NCBI RefSeq assembly: GCF_008710135.1
Contig: NZ_VYKK01000022.1
Location: 1-64,000, forward strand
Direction: 5' to 3'
Source: Paenibacillus spiritus
GTDB taxonomy: Bacteria; Bacillota; Bacilli; Paenibacillales; Paenibacillaceae
Length of the DNA: 64,000 nucleotides
Position numbers and translations under genes: made by a program
Shown here: piece after piece, positions 50,267 to 60,600 of the stretch
Numbering within the stretch: the first letter of the stretch is position 1
Layout: each line of letters begins with the position of its first letter
Notes under the pieces: generated by a model
The model's database searches: none
Seen by the model: the letters and a program-made list of their open reading frames with translations, nothing else
Told to the model about the DNA's origin: nothing

Positions 50267-51580
50267 ATGAAGCGACACCGCACGATAGCCGCTATACTGT
50301 CGACGATTTTCATGGGATTGGGACAGATATATAACCGCCAATTCATTAAAGGCCTCATTTTCTTGGCTGCAGAAGCCGGATCGTTGGTTTATTTCATCAA
50401 CAAACTCGGAGACGCGTTCTGGGGTATGAGAACGCTGGGCGAGAAGACCCAGCACTTTGAGAAGGTCAACGGAATCGCCAAGCTTGTCAAAGGCGATCAC
50501 TCGATCTTTATTCTGATTCAAAGCTTGATTGTCCTGATCTTCTTTGTTCTGTTCCTGATTGCCTGGTACATGAACATTAAGGATGCCATGAAGACTGGCG
50601 CTGCCCGTGACAAGGGAGAACAAGCCGGCGGCTTCAAAGCCAGCATCCGTTATATTCTCGACTACAAGTTTGCGCAGACTTTCCTGATCGTGCCTTCTAT
50701 CGGTATACTGATGTTCACCATCATGCCGATTATCTTTATGATTTTGCTGGCTTTCACGAACTACTCTGCGCCTAACCATATGCCTCCGGCCAAGCTGGTG
50801 GACTGGGTCGGATTCGAGACATTCCGCAATCTGCTCGTTCTGAAGTCCTGGAGCCATACGTTCTACGGCGTCTTGACCTGGACGATTATTTGGGCGATTC
50901 TCTCTACGATTACGACCTACTTCGGCGGTCTGCTCGTCGCACTGCTGGTCAGCCAGCAGGGAATCAAGTTCAAAGGAATGTGGAGAGCCATCCTCATTAT
51001 TCCTTACGCCATTCCGCAGATGATTTCGCTGCTGCTGATGCGCAACCTCTTTAACGGACAGTTCGGCCCGATCAACCAGTATTTGAAATATTTCGGTCTA
51101 GGTCAACTGCCGTGGCTGACGGACCCGTTCTGGGCCAAGTTCACTGTTATTGTCGTTAACATGTGGGTCGGTATTCCGGTATCCATGCTGCTCATCATGG
51201 GCGTTCTGACTACGATTCCGCGGGATATGTATGAAGCGGCGGAAGTGGACGGCGCTACCGGTTACCAGAAATTCCGCATTATTACGCTGCCGATGGTGCT
51301 GTTCTCGACCGCGCCTACGCTGATTGCCCAGTTCGCGGGCAATATCAACAACTTTAACGCCATCTTCCTGCTGACGAACGGTAATCCGGTTAACGGTAAC
51401 TATCAGTATGCCGGTTCGACCGACCTGCTCGTTACCTGGCTCTACAAGCTGACGCTCGACCAGAACAAGTACAACATGGCTTCGGCGGTCGGCATTATCA
51501 TCTTCATCATTGTAGCCGGGTTCTCGATCTATAACTATCGCCGGACGAAGTCGTTCCAAGAGGAGGATATGATCCAATGA
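50267..51580 (+). CDS. malF: Maltodextrin ABC transporter permease MalF
   Basis: The 437-residue protein has about eight membrane helices. Two N-terminal helices carry an extra loop (1-130), and a MalF-type core follows with the EAA motif EAAEVDGATGYQKFRIITLPM, which contacts the ATPase. It overlaps malG by 4 bases. It forms the channel with MalG. Located 117 bases after malE, behind a hairpin. Confidence 0.93.
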   Translation: MKRHRTIAAILSTIFMGLGQIYNRQFIKGLIFLAAEAGSLVYFINKLGDAFWGMRTLGEKTQHFEKVNGIAKLVKGDHSIFILIQSLIVLIFFVLFLIAWYMNIKDAMKTGAARDKGEQAGGFKASIRYILDYKFAQTFLIVPSIGILMFTIMPIIFMILLAFTNYSAPNHMPPAKLVDWVGFETFRNLLVLKSWSHTFYGVLTWTIIWAILSTITTYFGGLLVALLVSQQGIKFKGMWRAILIIPYAIPQMISLLLMRNLFNGQFGPINQYLKYFGLGQLPWLTDPFWAKFTVIVVNMWVGIPVSMLLIMGVLTTIPRDMYEAAEVDGATGYQKFRIITLPMVLFSTAPTLIAQFAGNINNFNAIFLLTNGNPVNGNYQYAGSTDLLVTWLYKLTLDQNKYNMASAVGIIIFIIVAGFSIYNYRRTKSFQEEDMIQ

Positions 51581-52419
51581 GCCTTAAGCTTAAGAAGAAT
51601 ATACGCCTGACGCTCAGCTACGTTATGCTGGTGATACTCGCCGTGGCGGCCCTCTATCCGGCTCTCTGGATTTTGCTGTCGTCGCTGCGTCCCGGCAAAT
51701 CGCTCTACAGCAAGACCTTTATTCCGGAGACGTTCACGCTGGAGCATTACCGTCAACTGTTCACCGACAACACGCTGCTGTTCCAGAACTGGTGGCTGAA
51801 CACGTTCAAGATCGCCATCTTCTCGATGATTCTGGGTGTCTTTCTGACCCTGCTGACGAGTTATGCGGTCTCCCGTTTCCGCTTCAAGACGCGGAAGACG
51901 ACGATGTCCGTGCTGCTCGTACTGGGCATGTTCCCGGGCTTCATGAGTATGATCGCCATCTATCTGCTGCTCAAGGAGTTCGACCTGCTGGATACGCATA
52001 TGGCGCTCGTTCTCGTCTATGCGGCGGGAGCGCCGCTCGGCGGAACGCTGATTGCCAAGGGCTTCCTCGATACGATCCCGCGTTCGCTGGACGAGGCGGC
52101 GCGTATCGACGGCGCCAGCAACTTCGGCATCTTCTGGAGAGTCATTCTCCCGCTGTCCAGACCGATGATTACCTACATGGCGCTGACGCAGTTCGTCGGC
52201 CCTTGGGTAGACTTTATCTTTGCCCGCCTTATTCTGCGAACCAAAGATAAATGGACGGTGGCCGTTGGTCTCTATGACATGGTCAACTCGAATCAGAATA
52301 CGAACTTTACGACCTTTGCGGCCGGTGCGGTTCTGATCTCGATTCCGATTATGATTCTGTTCGGCTTCCTGCAGAAGCTGCTGGTAGACGGTCTTACGGC
52401 CGGGGCAAGTAAAGGCTGA
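51577..52419 (+). CDS. malG: Maltodextrin ABC transporter permease MalG
   Basis: A 280-residue protein with six membrane helices and the EAA motif LDEAARIDGASNFGIFWRVI. Typical MalG length and C-terminus (FGFLQKLLVDGLTAGASKG). Its ATG lies in the malF stop codon. No MalK/MsmX ATPase gene follows; a terminator does. In Bacillus a shared ATPase (MsmX) encoded elsewhere powers such importers. Confidence 0.95.
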   Translation: MSLKLKKNIRLTLSYVMLVILAVAALYPALWILLSSLRPGKSLYSKTFIPETFTLEHYRQLFTDNTLLFQNWWLNTFKIAIFSMILGVFLTLLTSYAVSRFRFKTRKTTMSVLLVLGMFPGFMSMIAIYLLLKEFDLLDTHMALVLVYAAGAPLGGTLIAKGFLDTIPRSLDEAARIDGASNFGIFWRVILPLSRPMITYMALTQFVGPWVDFIFARLILRTKDKWTVAVGLYDMVNSNQNTNFTTFAAGAVLISIPIMILFGFLQKLLVDGLTAGASKG

Positions 52420-52460
52420 CGACGCTGCCGAACCCATGTGAATCTTGGATTTTGGGCTCC

Positions 52461-52507
52461 AGAGGGGCACAATCTTTACCCTTATGGTGAAGATTGTGCC
52501 CTCTTTT
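52461..52507 (+). terminator. malEFG terminator
   Basis: A roughly 19-bp stem (GGGCACAATCTTTACC with GGTGAAGATTGTGCCC at its core), followed by TCTTTTATT. Confidence 0.85.
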
Positions 52508-52534
52508 ATTAACTATCAGAGGATGATGAATGTA

Positions 52535-54664
52535 ATGAAGGGCATGGTCTTCAAATCGGTAGGTACCAAGCTGTTTGCCGCCTTGTTCTGCACCACCTTG
52601 CTGTTGACTTCCGTTCTCGGTCTCACTTCTTACAATGCTTCCAAGCGTATCATCACCGATCAGGTTGCGTCGGCTTCCGAACAATCCGTCACCCAGGCGG
52701 CAGACAAGCTGGACTTCCTCCTGTCCCAATACGAATCCTTGTCCAGACAGTATGCCGTCGATGCAACGCTTAAGGCTGATCTGGCCGCTATACATAATCG
52801 TGCAAGCGCTCCCGCCGATATCAGTGCCGCAGAGGAACGCATCAAACAGAAGCTGACTGCCTTGACCGCTTCGGATGAGCGGCTGGTGGGTGTGCGCCTG
52901 GTTGCTAAATCCCTGATTGATTCGGAATCCTATAAATCCGTAGGCCTCAATAATCTGCGCTCCGACGAAGGGGTGGAAGAGCGGCTGAAGGCTGTAGAAG
53001 CTGCCAAAGGCAATCCGGTCTGGTTCCCGACACGGACCCGGGGTTTCTTCGATATCAATCCTGACCCTTCCTTTGCCATGGGCCGGCTCCTGCGGAATCT
53101 GAAGAACCCGGAATTGGAATATTACCTGATTATCGAGGTGAAGGGCCAGGCGCTTGGCGATCTGCTGGCGAACTTCCATATCGGAGACAAGGGGCAGATC
53201 CGGATTGTGACGGCAGACAACCGGATTGTCTACCCGGCGGATAAAGACTCCCTGGGACAAGAGTTCTTTGTCGCCCTGCCGAAGCAGAAAGACAATAAAG
53301 AGAGCAGTAAGGAACAGCAGTCGATTACGGCTGCCGACCGCAGCGGGAACGATCAGCTCGTGGTCTATCACGGCATCCGGTCGGCCGACTGGACCTTGGC
53401 GGGGTATGCGCCGGTCAGCGATTTTACCCATTCGGCCAAGCGGCTGCTGTATATTACGCTGATCGTGGTAGCCTGCGCAGCGCTGATTGCCCTGCTGATT
53501 GGCTATCTGCTCGTCCGAATGATCGGCCGGCCGCTTGGTATGTTAGCGAAGCTGATGGAACGAGGGGAGAACGGGGACTTAACGGTCCGCGCTTCCTTCG
53601 GCGGCAGGGATGAGATCGGCAGGGTCGGCCACAGCTTCAATCAAATGATGGAGCAGCTTGGCGGGCTTGCCCGTCAGAGCGGACAAAGCGCGCAGGACGT
53701 GCTGACGACTTCGGCGAAGCTTGTTGTCGCATCCGGCGAAATCTCCGTGAATGCGAGGGAGGTGGCTGCCGCTTCCGAGGAAATTGCCAACGGAACGGCC
53801 AGTCTCGCGGAAGAGGCGGACAAGAGCAGCCGGAACGTGCAGCGCATGGGCGAGCAGATGAAAGAGGTCGCCGGAATCAATCAAGTTCTGGACCGTTCCG
53901 CTGAACGGCTGCTCGGAGTCAGCGGACAGGGCGGGAAGCTGATGGAAATGCTGGTTGCGAAGAGCGAATCCACGCTGGATATGATGAACCGGATTGAGCA
54001 GAATTCCGCCCGTCTTCAAGAGAGCCTGCGGTTGATTGCCGGTCTGCTGGCTCCGATGATTGCCATTAACAAGCAGACCAATATTCTGGCGCTGAACGCC
54101 TCTATTGAAGCAGTACGCGCAGGAGCGGCCGGCAGAGGCTTTATCGTCATCGCCGATGAAATCCGCGGTCTGGCCAATCAGTCCGGCCGGTCTATTGAGT
54201 CTGTGTCCCGGATTGCCGATGAAATCGGACTGGATATCGGGAACATGGTGGAAGCGGTACAGGCTGCCGTTCCGCTGTTTCAGGAGCAGATTGCAGCGGT
54301 GCGGGATACCTCGGAGACGTTTGCCGACGTCAAAGCCGAAATGGAGAAGTACATGGAGCATCTTCGAAAATCCTCGCAGGCGGTCAGCGACCTGCTTGTC
54401 AGTCAGCAGGAAATGGGAGAGTCGATCAACAGTGTGAGCGCCGTAGTGCAGCAGACGGCTGCCTCCACCGAAGAGGTGGCCTCGATGTCTTCCCAGCAGT
54501 TCCGGATCAGCGAGCAGCTGGTCCGGCTGTCGGGCCTGCTGGAGAAGCTGGCGGCGTCGCTCCAGGATTCGCTCATCTCCTTTCACACCGGAGAAGAAGC
54601 TGCACCGGAAGCCGATTCCGCCGAAGGCCAGTCCGCTGTAGAGAACTTGCAACAAAGCGCATAA
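52535..54664 (+). CDS. Methyl-accepting chemotaxis protein
   Basis: About 709 residues from ATG 52535. Membrane helix 1 (about 12-34), an outside double-Cache-like sensor (about 35-300), helix 2 (about 308-330), HAMP (about 331-383), and a cytoplasmic signalling domain with the CheA/CheW-contacting tip around KQTNILALNASIEAVRAG, then GRGFIVIADEIRGLANQS. In-frame ATGs at 52523, 52526 and 52544 leave the exact start uncertain; AGAGG lies at 52518-52522. It directly follows the maltodextrin importer but has its own unit, so a maltose-sensing role is only a guess. Confidence 0.9.
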   Translation: MKGMVFKSVGTKLFAALFCTTLLLTSVLGLTSYNASKRIITDQVASASEQSVTQAADKLDFLLSQYESLSRQYAVDATLKADLAAIHNRASAPADISAAEERIKQKLTALTASDERLVGVRLVAKSLIDSESYKSVGLNNLRSDEGVEERLKAVEAAKGNPVWFPTRTRGFFDINPDPSFAMGRLLRNLKNPELEYYLIIEVKGQALGDLLANFHIGDKGQIRIVTADNRIVYPADKDSLGQEFFVALPKQKDNKESSKEQQSITAADRSGNDQLVVYHGIRSADWTLAGYAPVSDFTHSAKRLLYITLIVVACAALIALLIGYLLVRMIGRPLGMLAKLMERGENGDLTVRASFGGRDEIGRVGHSFNQMMEQLGGLARQSGQSAQDVLTTSAKLVVASGEISVNAREVAAASEEIANGTASLAEEADKSSRNVQRMGEQMKEVAGINQVLDRSAERLLGVSGQGGKLMEMLVAKSESTLDMMNRIEQNSARLQESLRLIAGLLAPMIAINKQTNILALNASIEAVRAGAAGRGFIVIADEIRGLANQSGRSIESVSRIADEIGLDIGNMVEAVQAAVPLFQEQIAAVRDTSETFADVKAEMEKYMEHLRKSSQAVSDLLVSQQEMGESINSVSAVVQQTAASTEEVASMSSQQFRISEQLVRLSGLLEKLAASLQDSLISFHTGEEAAPEADSAEGQSAVENLQQSA

Positions 54665-54749
54665 GCCCTGGGCCTTCGGCCCGGGCTGGAAGAGTGAAAG
54701 CATGCCGGCAGGGCCGGCCCGCAGTCGGAAGACGACCGGGCCGGCCCTG
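54663..54749. terminator. Two hairpins between the MCP gene and yhbH
   Basis: AGCCCTGGGCC-TTC-GGCCCGGGCT (54663-54687), and a 12-bp perfect stem CAGGGCCGGCCC/GGGCCGGCCCTG (54709-54749). They lie between convergent genes. Confidence 0.65.
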
Positions 54750-54781
54750 TCTGCATGGAAGGGAACGGGGGGCGGAGGCGA

Positions 54782-55945
54782 TCAGCGCGCCGCCGGTTCT
54801 TTTGGCGCAAAAAAGGTGCGAAGGGCTTGGTACACTTCCTTCTTGTCCTTGATGACGTAGTGCATGAAGCGCTCGTGCTTCAGGTTCTTGTAGGCCGACA
54901 TCAGCGTGCTGCTGCGGTTGTACTGATTGACTTCGCCGTAGCCGAACAGGTTGCAGCGCTTCAGCAGCTCGCCGATCAGCTTGACGCAGCGCTCGTTGTC
55001 CGAGCTTAGGTTGTCTCCGTCGGAGAAATGGAAGGGATAGATGTTGTATTTCGACGGAGGGTAGCGGGTATCGATGATCTCCAGCGCTTTCTGATAAGCG
55101 GACGAACAGATGGTTCCTCCGCTCTCGCCCCGGTTGAAGAAGTCGTGTTCGCTGACCTCCTTCGCCTCGGTGTGATGCGCCAGGAAGACGATCTCCACCT
55201 TCTCGTACTGGCGGCGCAGAAACCGGGTCATCCAGAAGAAGAAGCTGCGGGCACAGTATTTCTCGAAGGTACCCATACTCCCCGAGGTATCCATCATGGC
55301 GATAATGACGGCGTTCGAGTGCGGGATGGTGATGTCGTCCCAGGTTTTGAACCGCAGATCGTCCGGGCTGATGCTGTGAATGCCGGGCTGTCCCCGGCCG
55401 GCGTTGCGCCGAAGGTTCTCCAGCAGCGTCCGCTTCTTGTCGATGTTGGACATCATGCCTTTTTTGCGGATATCGTTGAAGACGATGGAACGGGTCTCGA
55501 TTTCTTCCTCGGTTTTGGGTTTCAGATGGGGCAGTTCCAGCTCCTTGAATAAAATATCCTCCAGATCCTCCAGATCAATCTCGGCTTCGATCAAGTCCTG
55601 GCCGGGCTGGTCCCCGGCCTTCTCGCCTTTGCCGTGGCCGGAGGAGGCAGGCTCCCTGCCCAGAACATCCCCGACCTGGCTGTCGCCGTCGCCCTGGCCG
55701 ACGTGTTTTTGCTTGCGGTAATTGTAGATGATCCGGTATTCGTCGAGGCTGCGGATCGGGACCTTCACGAGCTTGCGGCCGTCGGACATAATGATATTCT
55801 CTTCCGTAACGAGATCGGGCAGGTTCGCCTTGATCGCTTCCTTGACCTTCTGCTGATGGCGCTCCTGGTCCTGATGGCCTTTGCGGTGCAGCGACCAATC
55901 CTCCTTCGATACTACAAATGAATAAGGAAGCCCGGATTCCGGCAT
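54782..55945 (-). CDS. yhbH: Sporulation protein YhbH (YeaH family)
   Basis: A 387-residue protein from ATG 55945 (CAGGAGGTGACC upstream), beginning [20 protein letters not shown]. It has a charged linker with Gly/Asp (about 95-130) and a von Willebrand A-like domain with the metal site MMDTSGSMG, then [14 protein letters not shown] and [12 protein letters not shown]. It is the third member of the PrkA-YhbH-SpoVR set (YeaG-YeaH-YcgB in E. coli) whose genes are usually adjacent; here all three are separate. It follows two DUF11 genes on the same strand. Confidence 0.93.
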   Translation of the reverse strand: MPESGLPYSFVVSKEDWSLHRKGHQDQERHQQKVKEAIKANLPDLVTEENIIMSDGRKLVKVPIRSLDEYRIIYNYRKQKHVGQGDGDSQVGDVLGREPASSGHGKGEKAGDQPGQDLIEAEIDLEDLEDILFKELELPHLKPKTEEEIETRSIVFNDIRKKGMMSNIDKKRTLLENLRRNAGRGQPGIHSISPDDLRFKTWDDITIPHSNAVIIAMMDTSGSMGTFEKYCARSFFFWMTRFLRRQYEKVEIVFLAHHTEAKEVSEHDFFNRGESGGTICSSAYQKALEIIDTRYPPSKYNIYPFHFSDGDNLSSDNERCVKLIGELLKRCNLFGYGEVNQYNRSSTLMSAYKNLKHERFMHYVIKDKKEVYQALRTFFAPKEPAAR

Positions 55946-56027
55946 GGCGGTCACCTCCTGGTTCAGTTCTTTCCATATATATTCCGCGGAAGAAGAGATA
56001 TGTGCAGGCCGCTTGTTAGCCCTCCTC

Positions 56028-57698
56028 CTATTCGTCGTCACCTTCTACGGTGACGGTATATTCGTTGGAGCGGGCTTCGGCCGTGTAGGTCTGTCCGCCG
56101 GACTCATAGCGGCCGGAGGCGGCGGCGTAACCGGACAGCACCGTCCCTGCCGCGTCCTCCCGGATTCGGACCCGGCAGCGGATGATCCGGCGTTCTCCGG
56201 GACCTACGACGCCAAGCGACAACCCGCCGCTGCCGTAAGACGCTGGGGCTCCGTCGATACTCAGGCCGTCCGGCACAGCTTCCATGCCGGGCAGCGGCAG
56301 AGAGCCGAGCCGCACCTCTGCCGGGAGGCTGCCGCTGTTGGCCAGCGTCACCGCGATGACCGCTTCGTCGCCCGGATGGACGCTGGCCGGCTGAGCCGCT
56401 GCCGTCAGAGACAGCAGGGGCACAGCTAAGCGCACGGAGACGGAATTTGAGCGGACAGTCTGCCGGACGGACCGGCCGTCGGGCAGCAGGGTGATGTAGC
56501 GGGCTGAAGCATAGTTGATCATTTCGGTCAGCCCGCCCTTGCCCGCAAGGGGATCGACCCGCGCGCTGAACTGCACCTTCACGAACTCGCCGGGACGAAT
56601 CATCCCGAGCGGAAGACCCCGGTCGGGGAGCAGCTCGGGATAGACGGCGCCGGCTATCGTGACGCTGCCCGGCACCCAATCCGTCCCGAAAGGCGGCGAA
56701 TCCTGCAGTACCACCTCGGCGGCCAGCGCGCCGGGGTTGCCGACTTCAACGGTATAGCGGAGTTCCGCTCCCGGAGCGGCGGAGACGGCATTGACCGTCT
56801 TAAGGAGGGTGAGCCCGGGCGCGAGGAGAGCGGTGGAGACGCTGTTGCTGCTCTGGCTGCGCCGCAGCGTCTCTCCTCCGACGGAATAGGAGACGACCGA
56901 CTGAACGAGAATTTCCGTTGCGCTGGGGATATAGAGGGAGCGTGCCCGGAATATGACTTCCATCGACTGGCCCGGCGCAAGATCGTTCAGGAGAAGGCCG
57001 GTCTGCGGGTCGGCGGCCGGGTCATAGACGCCGTCCGCGATGACGCTTCCCGGAATCCAGCCGGCAGCGGCCGGGAGCCGAGCGGCGAAGATCGGCTCCC
57101 GGATCGCTTGAAGTCCGCTGTTGCGCAGGGTCGCGGTGTACGTCAGCACGTCCCCCGGGAATGTGGCCGCGGTATTCACGGCTAGGGAGATTTCCAGCAG
57201 GTAGGCGCGCAGAGCGACCGTCACGGTCCCGGACTCGGCACTGCCGCGCACCTGCTGTCCGTCCGGCCCGGTGAAGAAATAATCGGCCCGGGCGCGGTTG
57301 CGATACTCCAGGGAAGGCGGGAGCGCCACCGACAGCGCCTGGAATACGATGGAGGCTTCGCTGCCGGGAAGGAGGAGTCCCACCGGAATGCCGGCAGCCG
57401 GATTGGCCCCCGCCAGCGGAAGGCCGCCTGCAAGAACGCTGTTCGGCACAAAGGCCAGGCCTTCCGGCAACGGATCGTACAGGAGGACCTCGGCAGCGGC
57501 GTTGCCGGTATTCCGGACGGTCATCCGGAATACCAGCGTATCGCCGAGGCCGGCGCTGTCACGGTCGGCATGCTTGTGCAGGGAGATGGACGGCCCCAGG
57601 ACCGGGGTGCGGACGATATTGGAGAAAGCGATGGCCTCGGCGCCCGCCGCTCCCTGGAACAGAACCAGGGACTGGTTGACGATCAGCGGCTCGGTCAT
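56028..57698 (-). CDS. DUF11-repeat protein, downstream part
   Basis: The 556-residue protein has no signal peptide. Its first 33 residues ([16 protein letters not shown], ending TPVLGP) are not a normal N-terminus; they are the last third of a DUF11 repeat. Four diverged DUF11 units follow (starting [30 protein letters not shown] and [10 protein letters not shown]). The C-terminus ends VTVEGDDE with no LPXTG or membrane anchor. Its ATG overlaps the stop of the upstream giant gene (ATGA), so expression depends on coupling or on frameshift fusion. With no export signal of its own, it makes most sense as the tail of the larger protein. Confidence 0.75.
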   Translation of the reverse strand: MTEPLIVNQSLVLFQGAAGAEAIAFSNIVRTPVLGPSISLHKHADRDSAGLGDTLVFRMTVRNTGNAAAEVLLYDPLPEGLAFVPNSVLAGGLPLAGANPAAGIPVGLLLPGSEASIVFQALSVALPPSLEYRNRARADYFFTGPDGQQVRGSAESGTVTVALRAYLLEISLAVNTAATFPGDVLTYTATLRNSGLQAIREPIFAARLPAAAGWIPGSVIADGVYDPAADPQTGLLLNDLAPGQSMEVIFRARSLYIPSATEILVQSVVSYSVGGETLRRSQSSNSVSTALLAPGLTLLKTVNAVSAAPGAELRYTVEVGNPGALAAEVVLQDSPPFGTDWVPGSVTIAGAVYPELLPDRGLPLGMIRPGEFVKVQFSARVDPLAGKGGLTEMINYASARYITLLPDGRSVRQTVRSNSVSVRLAVPLLSLTAAAQPASVHPGDEAVIAVTLANSGSLPAEVRLGSLPLPGMEAVPDGLSIDGAPASYGSGGLSLGVVGPGERRIIRCRVRIREDAAGTVLSGYAAASGRYESGGQTYTAEARSNEYTVTVEGDDE

Positions 57699-60600
57699 AG
57701 AGCAACGACCTGCACCTGGAACGTCACGTTGACGGATGCTCCGGCAGCGATGGTACCGATCGGGACGCCGGTTGCCGGACTCTCTCCCGGCATCGGCGTG
57801 CCGTTAACCGCTACGCTTCCGCCGACGAACTGGCTGCCTGCCGGAATCGGGTCGATCAGTACGGCGTTGCTCACCTCTGCCGTGCCGTTGTTCGTTACGG
57901 CGATGGTATACGTAATGATATCTCCCACCACGGCATTGGAGACCGAGGTATTCTTGACGACCGTCACATCGGGAGAGGAGAGCGGAACGGCCAGTGAATT
58001 GGAGACGGCGGAGCCGTTGAGGAGCCGGCCGTCCGGCGGGCTGTACGTGTAGCTGGACGAAGCTTGATTCACGAGCTGCTGCGGCGCTGGCGACGAGTCG
58101 GCGGCCAGAACCGTCAAGGTTACCGTCGCCGGGCTGCCCGGGGCAACCGGTCCGACGGCGATTCCGCCGGACGGATCGACGCCGGGGAGAGGAACGTTGT
58201 TAAGCAGCACGCTGTTGGGCACGAAGGTCGCTCCGGCCGGTATGCTGTCGAACAAGGTGACATCGGCCGACAGGTTCCCTCCATTCGTAATCAGAATGCT
58301 GTAGGTGAGCGTGTTGCCAATGGTGACGTTGGCAAGGCTGGCGGTTTTGGCTAGGGTGAGGATAGGCTGATAGACCGGGACGGCAACAGTGTTCGAGTAA
58401 GAAGCTCCCGAGAAGGCGCCCGAAGTGAAGCTTACCGAAGCCTGATTGTTCAGAACGGCGGGGCTCGGAAGCGACGTGACGTTCAGGTTGAAGGCAACCT
58501 GTACCGTTGCGCCCGGCGCCAAGGTGCCCAGAGAAATGCCGGCTGCCGGGTTGGCAGACGGGCGGGCCGTACCGCCAACCGTTACACTGCCGGGGACCAG
58601 AATCGTCCCGGCCGGAATCGGGTCGCTCAGAACGACATTGTCCACCGCTGCAATTCCGTTGTTCGTGACCGCAATCCCGAAAGTGAAGGTATCTCCGACT
58701 ACGACGTCGGCAACGGCTGTAGACTTCACAACCGTCACATTCGGAGAGGATACCGAAATCAGAACGGTGTTGGAAGCCAGGCTTGCCGTGAACGGGCGTC
58801 CGTCCGGCAAGGTATAGGACAAGGATACCGCCGCCTGATTGGCAAGCTGCTGACTGGGCGGGAGCGTCTGGATGACCGCCGAGAAGATGACGGGCAGAGA
58901 GGCTCCGGGAGCGATGCTTCCAAGCGGTATACCGGCTGCCGGGTCCGCTCCGGGAACCGGAATTCCGCCGACCAGAACGCTGTTGGGGACCAGGACGGCG
59001 CCGGCGGGAATGGTGTCAGTCAGCGTCGCGGATGCCGGATAATTGCCTGTGTTGGCGACATTCACCGTGTAGACAACCGTGTCTCCGACTGTGGCGATGG
59101 ACAGGCTGCTGCTCTTGGCCGCCGACAGAATCGGCCGATAGACCGGGAGGCTGACCGTGTTGGAGAAGGTGACGCTGGAGAGCGTCCCGGATGTGAAGCT
59201 CACCGAGGATTGGTTAGTCAGCGTGCCGTCCGGAGGCAGGGCCGTTACGCTTACGCTGAAGGCGACCGTAACGGAGGAACCCGGCGTCAGGCTTCCAAGC
59301 GGGATGCCCGCCGAAGGACTGGCCGAAGGTCTCGGTTCGCCGGCAACGGTCACGGAACCGGGAATGAACGTCGTCACGGCCGCCACCACATCGCTGAGCA
59401 CCAGATTATTGACGGCAGCAATGCCGTTATTGGTGACAATCACGGAATAGATGAGGGTATCTCCGACCGTAGTCGCCGAGGTGCCGGTGGTTTTGACAAC
59501 ACTGACATTGGGGCTGGATACCGGCAGCGACACGCTGTTCGATGAACTGGCGCCGGATGCGGTTCTTCCGTCCGGGAGGGTGTAGGTATACGAGGCGAGT
59601 CCCTGGTTCACCAGAAGCTGAGGTACGGGCAGGCTGGTAATTTCGACGGAGAAAGTAACCGTTACGAGGCTTCCGGGGGCAATCGAACCGACGGCAATGC
59701 CGCTTGCCGGATCGGCTTGGGGCAAAGGCAGTCCATTCACCAGCACGCTGTTGGGGATAAATACGCTGCCCGCCGGGAGCGTATCGGTCAGCGTGGCCGA
59801 GGCGGCATAGTTGCCGGCATTCGACACGGTCAGCGTGTAGCTGACCGTGTCGCCTACGGTGGCCTGGGCGGTGCCGGCGCTCTTGACGACGTTGAGAACC
59901 GGCTGGTAGACCGGTATGGCGATCCGGGCGGACAGCGCTGTAGCCGAGACTGCTCCCGAGGTGAAGGCCACCGAAGCCTGGTTGAGCAGTTCGGCCCCGC
60001 TCGGAACAGCGTTCACCCGGACGTTATAGGTTACCGTTACAGAGGCGCCGGGCGCCAGAGAGGAGAGCGGAATCCCAAGCGACGGATTGGCCGATGGAAC
60101 CGGCGTTCCGGCCACGGTGACGCTTCCGGTCACGAAGGCGGCCTCGGGAGCCAGCGGATCGGTAAGCTGAAGATTATTGACCGCAGCAATGCCGTTGTTA
60201 AGAACAATGACGGAGTAAGTAATCACATCGCCTACGGTGGCCGCCGTCGAGCCGGTGACTTTGGTGACGGACACATTCGGAGCCGAGACGGAGATCGTGA
60301 TCGTGTTCGACAGGGCCGACCCGCTGAGCGGGCGTCCGTCCGGCGTGGTGTAGGTGTAGGCAGCCGAAGCCTGGTTGTTAAGGAACTGCGGTGTTGGCAG
60401 CGAAGTGATAACTGCGCTGAAGGTGACGGTTACCGCGCCCCCCGCCGGGACAACGCCGACGGCGATGCCGGAGTCGGGTGAAGCGCCGGGAAGGGGAAGA
60501 CCGCCGACAATGACGCTGTTGGCGCTGAAGGTGGTGCCGGACGGAAGCGGGTCGGTCAGCGTGACGGAAGCTTCCAGGTTGCCGGTATTGGCGACCACAA

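Noticed and set aside
54620-54760. Mobile element ends (inverted GGGCCGGCCC arms)
   Set aside because: The arms are only about 40 bases apart, between convergent genes, with no transposase; a terminator hairpin explains them.
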